The notes under the pieces: generated by a model | What the model saw: only the letters and a program-made list of their open reading frames with translations | What the model was told of the DNA's origin: nothing | The model's database searches: none | Program-made: the position numbers and the translations under genes | Part shown: piece by piece, positions 27,498 through 35,178 of the stretch | Numbering within the stretch: position 1 is the stretch's first letter | Layout: each line of letters begins with the position of its first letter | Source of the DNA: Azospira sp. I13 | GTDB taxonomy: Bacteria > Pseudomonadota > Gammaproteobacteria > Burkholderiales > Rhodocyclaceae | Length of the DNA: 64,000 nt | NCBI RefSeq assembly: GCF_003112695.1 | Contig: NZ_BFBP01000006.1 | Coordinates: 1 to 64,000 of the forward strand | Reading direction: 5' to 3'

Positions 27498-27526
27498 TGG
27501 AGCGAACGAAGGGAATCAAACCCTAT
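27498..27526 (-). pseudogene. tRNA 3'-end-like fragment (Gly-type)
   Basis: On the minus strand the sequence reads AGGG-TTTGATT-CCCTT followed by CGTTCGC-TCCA. This closely matches the T-arm, acceptor 3' strand and CCA of a betaproteobacterial tRNA-Gly (expected TTCGATT loop and CACCCGC acceptor). No 5' half is present. Fragments of this size are typical of attachment-site remnants left by integrases. Confidence 0.4.
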
Positions 27527-27595
27527 TCGCGTCTTGCTGGAACTGAACCCTGCTGGATCGTGCCAGCCCTGGCTAGGGCCAGAAATTCACCAGAA

Positions 27596-27630
27596 AGAAA
27601 AACGGCCAACCCGCTTGGGTTGGCCGTTTC
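27596..27630 (-). terminator. Terminator downstream of tRNA-Met
   Basis: A perfect stem AAACGGCCAACCC / GGGTTGGCCGTTT with a GCTT loop lies at 27599-27628. On the minus strand it is followed by T-rich sequence. It is 12 nt past the 3' end of the tRNA. Confidence 0.8.
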
Positions 27631-27641
27631 CTTGTATCTGT

Positions 27642-27718
27642 TGGTGGTGATGGGCAGAATCGAACTGCCGACCTATGGGTTATGAATCCATCGCTCTAAC
27701 CGTCTGAGCTACATCACC
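27642..27718 (-). tRNA. tRNA-Met (CAT anticodon)
   Basis: A 77-nt cloverleaf on the minus strand with encoded CCA. The acceptor arms are GGTGATG and CATCACC, the D arm GCTC/GAGC, the anticodon loop TTCATAA (CAT), the variable loop AGGTC and the T arm GGCAG-TTCGATT-CTGCC. The 27-43 to 30-40 pairs are good, but 31-39 is an A-C mismatch. The first pair is G-C, so this is elongator rather than initiator. A lysidine-modified tRNA-Ile2 also has a CAT gene anticodon and cannot be fully excluded. Confidence 0.92.
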
Positions 27719-27904
27719 AACTTTGCTGAATTGCCCGCTAAAATTACGGTTGGGCAAAACAAGGTGGGCGATTCTATCCGCAGATCAAACGATGGTCAAG
27801 CGCCCCGCCCTCCTCCGCCTCATCGCCCCCCAACCATGGCGGGCGGGCCCGCACAACCGGCGGCCAACGCCGCTACCTACATAGCCAGCAGAAGGATGAA
27901 CATC

Positions 27905-28414
27905 ATGGAACCGGGAATACCAGGCGGCCTGCAACTGCTGGGAGTCGGCAAGGCATTCCAGGAGGAACTTTGCGACACCCTGGCCGACACGGCGCTGTTC
28001 AACGATCTGGCCTGGCCGGAAATAAAGGCCCTTGGCGCCTTCATGCAGGGCTACCAGGCGCCCGCCGGCACCACCATCTTCAAGGAAGGCGAAGTCGGCC
28101 AATACATGTGCGTGATTCTCTCCGGCAGCGTCGCCATCGAGAAGGAAGACCGCCAGATGGAACACAAGACAGTCGCGGAGGTCGGCGCCGGCAAGAGCAT
28201 CGGCGAGATGGCGATGATCGACGGTGAGCGCCGCTCAGCAACCTGTCGGACACAAAAGGAAACCACGCTGGCCATTCTGACCCGGGACAAATTCGAGCGC
28301 CTGGTGGACGAATACCCGGTTCTCGGCGTAAAAATCCTCCACAAACTGGCCCGACTGCTCAGCCAGCGCCTGCGCCTGGCCAGCGGCATCCTGGTGGATT
28401 ACCTGGAGCAGTAA
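27905..28414 (+). CDS. Cyclic nucleotide-binding (Crp-type) domain protein without DNA-binding domain
   Basis: A 169-residue protein with a cNMP-binding beta-roll (about residues 40-150: FKEGEVGQYMCVILSGSVAI, then IGEMAMIDGERRSATCR, the position of the phosphate-binding cassette). It ends in a helix, with no helix-turn-helix. The usual cAMP-contacting arginine is replaced by the ERRSAT stretch, so ligand identity is open. The ATG at 27905 has AGAAGG 9 nt upstream; an ATG at 27896 is too close to that site. It probably controls a partner protein directly. Confidence 0.82.
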   Translation: MEPGIPGGLQLLGVGKAFQEELCDTLADTALFNDLAWPEIKALGAFMQGYQAPAGTTIFKEGEVGQYMCVILSGSVAIEKEDRQMEHKTVAEVGAGKSIGEMAMIDGERRSATCRTQKETTLAILTRDKFERLVDEYPVLGVKILHKLARLLSQRLRLASGILVDYLEQ

Positions 28415-28442
28415 GCCAGAAAAGCCTAACGTCTCTCTGGTG

Positions 28443-28448
28443 TATAAT
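28443..28448 (+). promoter_or_regulatory. -10 element TATAAT giving a possibly leaderless mRNA
   Basis: A perfect TATAAT ends 7 nt before the ATG at 28456, so initiation would fall on or next to the start codon. There is no Shine-Dalgarno sequence in front of that ATG. No good -35 is visible at the proper distance. Confidence 0.45.
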
Positions 28449-28455
28449 TAATCAT

Positions 28456-28875
28456 ATGAATTTTAGACGTTTTTTCACATCGCTCCTGCTGACCCTGGGA
28501 TTGCTTTGGGTGCTGCCGGCCCAAGCCCAATTCGTTACCCGGGTCATCCCTCCCCAGGCTTCGGCGGGCAAGCTATACGCCGTCCGGCAAGGGCAGGCTG
28601 CCATCAGCAACTATGTGTACCGTCTGGCCCCCGGGGTGCAGTTCCGTAATGGCGACAACCTGATCATTCTCTCCGACACCCTGGCCAATCTGGGTGAGCC
28701 CCTGATCGTCCGCTACACCGTGGACGTGAATGGTGACCTGTTCCGGGTCTGGATCCTGACCCCGAACGAAATCGCAAATCTGGATCTGCGCACCATCCCT
28801 CCGCAGCCCCTGCCGCTGGCAAGCGACCCGGCCATGGCGCTACCTGGCCGCCCGGCCACTTCCTCGAACAACTGA
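28456..28875 (+). CDS. Hypothetical secreted protein
   Basis: A 139-residue protein with a strong signal peptide (residues 1-24, cleavage after AQA) and a small beta-rich mature part of about 115 residues. A Pro/Ala/Ser-rich tail follows after residue 115. No family is recognised. It ends at a strong terminator just before miaB, so it is its own transcription unit. The lack of a ribosome site and the TATAAT right before the ATG suggest leaderless translation. Confidence 0.7.
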   Translation: MNFRRFFTSLLLTLGLLWVLPAQAQFVTRVIPPQASAGKLYAVRQGQAAISNYVYRLAPGVQFRNGDNLIILSDTLANLGEPLIVRYTVDVNGDLFRVWILTPNEIANLDLRTIPPQPLPLASDPAMALPGRPATSSNN

Positions 28876-28882
28876 CAACCCC

Positions 28883-28914
28883 GCTGCCGGGCTCACTGCC
28901 CGGCAGCCTTTTTC
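28883..28914 (+). terminator. Intrinsic terminator before miaB
   Basis: A 10-bp stem GCTGCCGGGC / GCCCGGCAGC with a 5-base loop is followed by CTTTTTC. It lies 8 nt after the stop of the secreted hypothetical protein and insulates the miaB operon. Confidence 0.9.
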
Positions 28915-28931
28915 TTCCCTCATTGCCCATC

Positions 28932-30272
28932 GTGTCCAAGAAGCTTTACATCAAAACCTTTGGCTGCCAGATGAACGAGTATGACTCGGACAAAATGGCT
29001 GACGTCCTCAACCAGTCCGAGCCCCTGGAAAAAACCGACAACCCGGAAGAGGCCGACATCATCCTCTTCAACACTTGCTCCGTGCGGGAAAAGGCCCAGG
29101 AAAAGGTCTTCCACGACCTGGGCCGGGTCAAGCACCTGAAGAAGCTCAATCCCAACCTGGTGATTGGTGTCGGTGGCTGCGTCGCCAGCCAGGAAGGCGC
29201 CGCCATCGTGGCTCGGGCGCCCTATGTGGACGTAGTTTTCGGCCCCCAGACCTTGCACCGACTGCCGCAGCTGATCGCCGACCGCAAAGCCCAGGGCAAG
29301 GCGGCGGTGGACGTTTCCTTCCCGGAAATCGAGAAGTTCGACGCGCTCCCGCCCGCCAAGGTGGAAGGCGCCACCGCCTTCGTCTCCATCATGGAAGGCT
29401 GCTCCAAGTTCTGCACCTTCTGCATCGTGCCCTACACCCGGGGCGCCGAAGTCTCCCGTCCGTTCGAGGACATCCTCACGGAAGTGGCCGGCCTGGCCCA
29501 GCAGGGCGTCAAGGAAATCACCCTCCTCGGTCAGAACGTCAATGCCTACCGGGGCGAGTTCGGGGGCGAGACGGCCGACCTGGCGATGATCATCGAATAC
29601 ATTGCGGAGATGCCCGGCATCGAGCGCATCCGCTACACCACCTCCCACCCCCGGGAGATGACCCAGCGCCTCATCGATACCTACGCCAAGGTACCCAAGC
29701 TGGTATCCCACCTGCACCTGCCGGTCCAGGCCGGGGCTGACCGGGTGCTGGCCGTCATGAAGCGCGGTTACACCGCCATCGAATACAAAAGCATCATCCG
29801 CAAGCTGCGGGCGGTGCGTCCCGACATTTCCCTCAGCTCCGACTTCATCGTCGGTTTCCCTGGCGAGACGGAAGAGGACTTCGAAAAGACCATGAAGCTG
29901 ATCGAAGATGTGGGCTTCGATACCTCCTTCAGCTTTGTTTACAGCCCCCGCCCCGGCACTCCTGCCGTCGAGCTGGAAGACGACACGCCCCAGGACGTCA
30001 AGCTGGCCCGCCTCGCCCGCCTGCAAAAGCGCATCGAAGACCAGGCCATGGCCATTTCCAACACGATGGTGGGCACCGTGCAGCGCGTCCTTGTCGAGGG
30101 CACCTCGAAGAAGGACGCTAACGAACTGGCTGGTCGCACCGACAACAACCGGGTGGTAAATTTTGTCGGCAATCCCCGACTCATCAACCACTTCGTCGAT
30201 GTCACCATCACCTCCGCCCTGCCCCATTCCCTGCGCGGCGAGATCGTCACCCGGGAAAGCGAAGCCGCCTGA
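28932..30272 (+). CDS. miaB: tRNA-2-methylthio-N6-dimethylallyladenosine synthase MiaB
   Basis: A radical-SAM methylthiotransferase that adds the ms2 group to i6A37 of tRNAs reading UNN codons. The 446 residues contain an N-terminal cluster domain with three cysteines ([23 protein letters not shown]), the radical SAM triad CSKFCTFC and a C-terminal TRAM domain. The GTG at 28932 gives [12 protein letters not shown], aligned with the E. coli start; a TTG at 28923 would add three residues. Its stop overlaps the phoH start (TGATG). Confidence 0.97.
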   Translation: MSKKLYIKTFGCQMNEYDSDKMADVLNQSEPLEKTDNPEEADIILFNTCSVREKAQEKVFHDLGRVKHLKKLNPNLVIGVGGCVASQEGAAIVARAPYVDVVFGPQTLHRLPQLIADRKAQGKAAVDVSFPEIEKFDALPPAKVEGATAFVSIMEGCSKFCTFCIVPYTRGAEVSRPFEDILTEVAGLAQQGVKEITLLGQNVNAYRGEFGGETADLAMIIEYIAEMPGIERIRYTTSHPREMTQRLIDTYAKVPKLVSHLHLPVQAGADRVLAVMKRGYTAIEYKSIIRKLRAVRPDISLSSDFIVGFPGETEEDFEKTMKLIEDVGFDTSFSFVYSPRPGTPAVELEDDTPQDVKLARLARLQKRIEDQAMAISNTMVGTVQRVLVEGTSKKDANELAGRTDNNRVVNFVGNPRLINHFVDVTITSALPHSLRGEIVTRESEAA

Positions 30273-31249
30273 TGTCCCAGCCAAAGCCCCGCCCCCTGGA
30301 GCTCTTCCTGTCGCCGGTGAACAACGAGCACCTGGCCAACCTGTGCGGCCCCCTGGATGAAAATCTGCGTCAGATCGAAGCGGCCCTGGACATCACCATC
30401 GCCCGCCGCGGCGAACGCTTCACCTTCCACGGCCATGCCGGGCAGACCCGGCGCGCCTCGGATGCCATCAGCCGCTTCTACGCCCAGGCCAAGGCTCCGC
30501 TGACGGTGGACGACATTCAGCTGGGCCTGATCGAGCTGCTCAATCAGCCCATCCGCGGCACCATGGCCGACCTGGATCCCACCTCGCCAGCCCTGCTGAC
30601 GCGCAAGACCGAGCTGCACGGCCGCACGCCGCGGCAGATCGAATATTTGAAGCATATCCAGGATCACGACATCACCTTCGGCATCGGCCCCGCCGGCACC
30701 GGCAAGACCTATCTGGCCGTAGCCAGTGCCGTGGATGCCTTCGAGCGGGACCTGGTGGAGCGCATCGTTCTCACCCGCCCGGCGGTGGAGGCCGGTGAAC
30801 GCCTCGGCTTCCTGCCCGGCGACCTGGCCCAGAAGGTGGACCCGTATCTGCGCCCGCTCTACGACGCTCTTTACGACCTGATGGGCTTCGACAAGGTGAC
30901 CAAGCTCTACGAAAAGGGCGCCATCGAAATCGCCCCCCTGGCCTTCATGCGCGGGCGCACCCTGAATCACGCCTTCATCATCCTGGACGAAGCCCAGAAC
31001 ACCACGCCCGAGCAGATGAAGATGTTCCTCACCCGCATCGGCATTGGCGCCAAGGCCGTGGTCACCGGCGACCTGACCCAGATCGACCTGCCCCGGGGCC
31101 ACCAGAGCGGCCTCAAGGAGGCAGCCCAGATCCTCCGCGAAGTCCGGGGCATCGCCTTCACCGAATTCCTCAAGGAAGACGTGGTGCGCCACCCCCTGGT
31201 GGCCCGCATCGTCTCCGCCTACGAAGAACACGGACGCAAGCCTTCATGA
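30272..31249 (+). CDS. ybeZ: PhoH-like ATPase (YbeZ)
   Basis: A 325-residue P-loop ATPase of the PhoH/YbeZ family, linked to RNA processing together with YbeY. Walker A is [11 protein letters not shown] (about 139-149) and Walker [10 protein letters not shown]. An N-terminal KH-like region precedes the ATPase. It is coupled to miaB (1-nt overlap) and to ybeY (ATGA overlap), the conserved miaB-phoH-ybeY order. Confidence 0.95.
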   Translation: MSQPKPRPLELFLSPVNNEHLANLCGPLDENLRQIEAALDITIARRGERFTFHGHAGQTRRASDAISRFYAQAKAPLTVDDIQLGLIELLNQPIRGTMADLDPTSPALLTRKTELHGRTPRQIEYLKHIQDHDITFGIGPAGTGKTYLAVASAVDAFERDLVERIVLTRPAVEAGERLGFLPGDLAQKVDPYLRPLYDALYDLMGFDKVTKLYEKGAIEIAPLAFMRGRTLNHAFIILDEAQNTTPEQMKMFLTRIGIGAKAVVTGDLTQIDLPRGHQSGLKEAAQILREVRGIAFTEFLKEDVVRHPLVARIVSAYEEHGRKPS

Positions 31250-31704
31250 ACCAACCTTCCCGCCGCCTCAATCTTTCCGTGCAATACGCCTGTAACCGGG
31301 ATGGACTACCCTCCCGGGAGGATTTTCGCGCCTGGGCCCGCGCCGCCCTCAACGCCGACGGCATGAAGGGGGGGCAGGTCACCATCCGTCTGGTGGACGC
31401 CGAGGAAGGCCAGGACCTGAACCGGGACTACCGGGGCAAGGACTACGCCACCAACGTGCTCTCCTTCCCCTATGAGACCGAACCTCTGGTCATGGGCGAC
31501 CTGGTCATCTGCCACAGCGTGGTCGCCCGGGAAGCCGCCGAACAGGGCAAGCCCCTGGCCGCCCACTACGCCCACCTGGTGGTGCATGGTATGCTGCATC
31601 TGCAAGGCTACGACCACGAAGAAGAAGAGGACGCCGAGCATATGGAGGCCCGGGAACGCGACATCCTGGCCGGCCTCGGCTACCCCGACCCCTACGCCTC
31701 ATAA
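31246..31704 (+). CDS. ybeY: rRNA maturation RNase YbeY
   Basis: A zinc-dependent endoribonuclease involved in 16S rRNA 3'-end maturation and ribosome quality control. The 152-residue protein has the H3xH5xH zinc motif in [11 protein letters not shown] near its C-terminus and the conserved [19 protein letters not shown]. It overlaps phoH by 4 nt and is followed by corC. Confidence 0.97.
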   Translation: MNQPSRRLNLSVQYACNRDGLPSREDFRAWARAALNADGMKGGQVTIRLVDAEEGQDLNRDYRGKDYATNVLSFPYETEPLVMGDLVICHSVVAREAAEQGKPLAAHYAHLVVHGMLHLQGYDHEEEEDAEHMEARERDILAGLGYPDPYAS

Positions 31705-31764
31705 GCGTTTCCGGCGGGCCCGCCCGGGTTCCCCATTCCCCTTTTGCGTTGCCAACCCCAGCCC

Positions 31765-32610
31765 ATGGACAGTTCCCCCAGTTCGCCGAAACCCAGTCTC
31801 CTCGAACGTCTTTCTTCCCTCCTCCTGCGCGAGCCCGAGGACCGGGAGCAACTTCTCGCCCTGCTGCACTCCGCCTTCGAGCGCAACCTGCTCGACGCTG
31901 ACGCCCTTTCCATCACCGAAGGGGCCCTGGCCGCTTCCGAAACCTCCGTGCGCGACGTCATGGTGCCCCGTGCCCAGATGGACGTCATCGACATCGACGG
32001 GCCACCGGAACAGCTCATTCCCACCGTTATCGCCGCTGCCCACTCCCGCTTCCCGGTGGTCGGCGAAAACAAGGATGACGTGTTGGGCATCCTCCTGGCC
32101 AAGGACCTGCTGCGCTCCAGCATCGAAGCCGACTTCAACCTGCGGGACTGGCTGCGCCCGGCGGTGTTCATTCCCGAATCCAAGCGCCTCAATGTGCTGC
32201 TGCGGGAATTCCGCGTCAGCCGCAACCACATGGCCATCGTCGTCGATGAATACGGCGGCGTTGCCGGCCTGGTGACCATCGAGGACGTGCTGGAGCAGAT
32301 CGTCGGTGAGATCGAAGACGAATACGACTTCGATGAAACCGAAGCCAATATCCAGCTGGACCAGTCCGGCCGCTACCGGGTGAAGGCCCAGACCGAGATC
32401 GCCGCCTTCAACCACGCCTTCAACACCGATTTCCCGGACGACGATTACGACACCGTGGGCGGCATGGTGCTGCACCACCTGGGCCGGGTGCCCAAGCGCA
32501 ATGAAATTGTCGATTTCGGCCCCCTCCAGCTGAAAGTCCTACGGGCCGACAGCCGCCGCCTCTACACCTTGCTGGTGACGCCGCCCCGCAGCATCGGCGA
32601 TACCGAGTAA
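31765..32610 (+). CDS. corC: CorC/HlyC family CBS-transporter-associated protein
   Basis: A 281-residue cytoplasmic protein with a CBS pair (about 65-185) and a C-terminal CorC_HlyC domain (about 200-281). E. coli CorC (YbeX) was linked to Mg/Co efflux and more recently to ribosome metabolism, matching the ybeY neighbourhood. The start MDSSPSSPK at 31765 fits homologues better than an ATG at 31744. It lies between ybeY and lnt in the standard order. Confidence 0.92.
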   Translation: MDSSPSSPKPSLLERLSSLLLREPEDREQLLALLHSAFERNLLDADALSITEGALAASETSVRDVMVPRAQMDVIDIDGPPEQLIPTVIAAAHSRFPVVGENKDDVLGILLAKDLLRSSIEADFNLRDWLRPAVFIPESKRLNVLLREFRVSRNHMAIVVDEYGGVAGLVTIEDVLEQIVGEIEDEYDFDETEANIQLDQSGRYRVKAQTEIAAFNHAFNTDFPDDDYDTVGGMVLHHLGRVPKRNEIVDFGPLQLKVLRADSRRLYTLLVTPPRSIGDTE

Positions 32611-32623
32611 GCCCCCCCGCCCC

Positions 32624-34195
32624 TTGCCGCCCCCGACTTTTCCCGTAGCGCCTGCCGCCCTCGCCCCCCTGCTCCGCACCGAACGCCGCCGGCAAGGCCT
32701 GGCGGCGGCCGCAGGCCTCCTGGGGGTAGGCGCTTTCGCCCCCCTGGAATGGTTCTGGCTCGCCTGGCTGGCCTGGGGCATCCTCTTTCTTCTGGTCACC
32801 AGCGCAGTGACGCCCCGGCAAGCCGCCGGGCGTGGCCTGGCCTTTGGCCTGGGGCACTTCCTCGGTGGCGTCTCCTGGGTCTATGTCAGTCTCCACGACG
32901 TGGGCGGCATGCCCTTGCCCATTGCAGCGGCCGCCACCCTGGCCCTCTGCGCCTACCTGTCCCTTTTCCCCGCCCTGGCGGCCTGGACCGCCCGGCGCCT
33001 GAATGGCCGGGACACCGCCGCGGGATGGCGGGCCATCGCACTTTTCGCCGCCACCTGGATGCTCTGGGAATGGGCGCGGGGCTGGCTGCTCAGCGGCTTT
33101 CCCTGGCTCGCCCTGGGCTATTCCCAAACACCTCCCTCGCCCCTGGCAGGCTTGGCGCCCGTGCTGGGAGTTTACGGCCTCAGCCTGGCAACGGCCGCCG
33201 TCGCCGCCGGCCTGGCCCTGGCTGCCGCCAGCCGGCGCCTCGTCTATCTGGCCCTCCCCGCCATACTCCTCGCCCTGGGCGGCAGCCTGACCCCGGTCGC
33301 CTGGAGCGAAGCAACCGGAGCCCCCCTCAAGGTGGCGCTGCTCCAGGGCAACATTCCCCAGGCCCTGAAATGGCAGCCGGAACGTTTCATCGACTCCCTG
33401 ACCACCTATATCACCCTGGCCCGGGACAACCCGGCGGACCTCACCGTATTGCCCGAAACCGCCGTACCGGCCCTCTACGATCAACTGCCGGCAGAATTCC
33501 TCGGTGACCTGAAGGCCCTGGCGGCCCGTCGCCAGGGCAACATCATCCTCGGCGCCCCCGCGGCCGAAGCCGCGGGAAATGCCGGAGATGCTGGAGAAAC
33601 GGCTGGGGAAGGCCGGCGCTACTTCAACAGCGCCATCGCTTTTGGCCAGGCGCCGGAACAACGCTACAGCAAGGCCCATCTGGTACCCTTCGGTGAATTC
33701 GTGCCGCCGGGTTTCCGCTGGTTCCTCGACCTGATGCACATGCCCATGTCGGACTTCACCTCCGGCGGCCCGGCCCAGCCCCCCCTGGCCCTCAATGGCC
33801 AGCAGGTGGCCGCCAACATCTGCTACGAAGATGTCTTCGGCGGCGAAATCATCCAGGCCCTGCCCCGGGCCACCCTGCTGGTGAATCTCTCCAATACTGC
33901 CTGGTTCGGCCACTCCCTGGCCCAGCCCCAGCACCTGCAGATTGCCCGCCTGCGCGCCCTGGAAACAGGCCGCCCCATGCTGCGCGCCACCAATACCGGT
34001 ATGACCGCCATCATTCGGCCCGATGGCAGCATTCAGGCCGTTCTCCCCCCCTTCACCCGAGGCGCCCTGGTGGCCGAGGTGCGGGGTTACCAGGGGCTGA
34101 CGCCCTTTGCCCGCATCGGCAATGCCGGCGCCCTGGTCCTGGCAATTCTCCTGCTGCTGTCATGCGCTTTGGCACGGCGGCGGGAAAGCCAGTAA
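32624..34195 (+). CDS. lnt: Apolipoprotein N-acyltransferase Lnt
   Basis: Adds the third acyl chain to lipoproteins in the inner membrane. The 523-residue protein has about six N-terminal helices (1-220) and a periplasmic nitrilase domain. The catalytic triad is readable as E278 (LPETAVP), K350 (YSKAHLVPFGE) and C400 (NICYEDVFG). It starts at a TTG 13 nt after corC, and the upstream frame is closed. The glyQS promoter seems to overlap its 3' end. Confidence 0.95.
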   Translation: MPPPTFPVAPAALAPLLRTERRRQGLAAAAGLLGVGAFAPLEWFWLAWLAWGILFLLVTSAVTPRQAAGRGLAFGLGHFLGGVSWVYVSLHDVGGMPLPIAAAATLALCAYLSLFPALAAWTARRLNGRDTAAGWRAIALFAATWMLWEWARGWLLSGFPWLALGYSQTPPSPLAGLAPVLGVYGLSLATAAVAAGLALAAASRRLVYLALPAILLALGGSLTPVAWSEATGAPLKVALLQGNIPQALKWQPERFIDSLTTYITLARDNPADLTVLPETAVPALYDQLPAEFLGDLKALAARRQGNIILGAPAAEAAGNAGDAGETAGEGRRYFNSAIAFGQAPEQRYSKAHLVPFGEFVPPGFRWFLDLMHMPMSDFTSGGPAQPPLALNGQQVAANICYEDVFGGEIIQALPRATLLVNLSNTAWFGHSLAQPQHLQIARLRALETGRPMLRATNTGMTAIIRPDGSIQAVLPPFTRGALVAEVRGYQGLTPFARIGNAGALVLAILLLLSCALARRRESQ

Positions 34196-34198
34196 AAT
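34169..34198 (+). promoter_or_regulatory. Likely promoter of glyQS
   Basis: TTGGCA (34169-34174) and TAAAAT (34193-34198) are 18 nt apart and overlap the last codons of lnt. The start of transcription near 34205 would give a leader of about 40 nt before glyQ. Confidence 0.5.
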
Positions 34199-34246
34199 CC
34201 GTCGTTTCCGATCATTTTCCAACGTTTTTTGGCGAATCCAAGACCC

Positions 34247-35176
34247 ATGCCTACCTTTCAGGAAGTGATCCTGCGCCTGCAGGAGTACTGGAGCAAACAG
34301 GGCTGTGCCCTCCTGCAACCCTACGACATGGAAGTTGGCGCCGGCACCAGCCATACCGCCACTTTCCTGCGGGCCATCGGCCCCGAGCCCTGGAAGGCCG
34401 CCTACGTGCAGCCTTCCCGCCGCCCCAAGGACGGCCGCTACGGCGAGAACCCCAACCGCATGCAGCACTACTACCAGTACCAGGTGGTGCTCAAGCCCGC
34501 CCCCGAGAACATCCTGGAGCTGTACCTCGGCTCCCTGGAAGCCCTGGGCTTCGACCTGAAGAAGAACGACGTGCGCTTCGTCGAGGACGACTGGGAAAAC
34601 CCCACCCTCGGCGCCTGGGGCCTGGGCTGGGAAGTGTGGATGAACGGCATGGAAGTGACCCAGTTCACCTATTTCCAGCAGGTCGGCGGCATCGACTGCA
34701 AGCCCATCACCGGCGAAATCACCTACGGTCTGGAGCGTCTGGCCATGTACCTGCAGGGCGTGGAAAACGTCTACGACCTGAAGTGGACCGACACCCTGAC
34801 CTACGGCGACGTGTACCACCAGAACGAGGTGGAGCAGTCCACCTACAACTTCGAGCACAGCGACGCCGATTTCCTGTTCACCGCCTTCGGTGCCCACGAA
34901 AAGCAGGCCCAGCACCTGATGGGCGCCCAGCTTGCCCTGCCGGCCTACGAGCAAGTGCTGAAGGCCGCCCACACTTTCAACCTGCTGGATGCCCGGGGCG
35001 CCATTTCCGTCACCGAGCGGGCTGCCTACATCGGCCGCATCCGCAACCTGGCCCGCGCCGTGGCCCAGGCCTACCTGGACTCCCGCGCCCGCCTGGGCTT
35101 CCCCATGGCGCCCAAGGAATGGTCTGCCGAAGTGCTGGCCAAGCTTGAAGAACAGAACGCCAAGAAAGTCGCCTGA
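34247..35176 (+). CDS. glyQ: Glycyl-tRNA synthetase alpha subunit
   Basis: The catalytic alpha subunit of the alpha2-beta2 bacterial GlyRS. The 309 residues show the typical start [20 protein letters not shown] and the [19 protein letters not shown] region. The ATG at 34247 is chosen over an upstream TTG at 34229 because it matches the family N-terminus. It is followed after 2 nt by glyS. Confidence 0.98.
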   Translation: MPTFQEVILRLQEYWSKQGCALLQPYDMEVGAGTSHTATFLRAIGPEPWKAAYVQPSRRPKDGRYGENPNRMQHYYQYQVVLKPAPENILELYLGSLEALGFDLKKNDVRFVEDDWENPTLGAWGLGWEVWMNGMEVTQFTYFQQVGGIDCKPITGEITYGLERLAMYLQGVENVYDLKWTDTLTYGDVYHQNEVEQSTYNFEHSDADFLFTAFGAHEKQAQHLMGAQLALPAYEQVLKAAHTFNLLDARGAISVTERAAYIGRIRNLARAVAQAYLDSRARLGFPMAPKEWSAEVLAKLEEQNAKKVA

Positions 35177-35178
35177 TC

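Larger units (their letters stand above)
27250..27641. other. Non-coding stretch with decayed mobile-element and tRNA remnants
   Basis: Nearly 400 bases with no supportable gene. It contains an IS-end-like stretch, two terminator hairpins and a tRNA 3'-end-like fragment, each listed separately. GC is low (43 percent in the line beginning 27241). Short frames here cross the hairpins and the tRNA antisense and have no homology signal that I recognise. Confidence 0.5.

Noticed and set aside
27467-27685. 72-codon frame ending in GRIELPTYGL
   Set aside because: It runs through a terminator and the antisense of tRNA-Met. This ending is the well-known false protein produced by reading the reverse of a tRNA gene.
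31472-32275. 267-codon frame overlapping ybeY and corC on the plus strand
   Set aside because: It overlaps two conserved genes in another frame and has a low-complexity Pro/Ser/Thr-rich composition.
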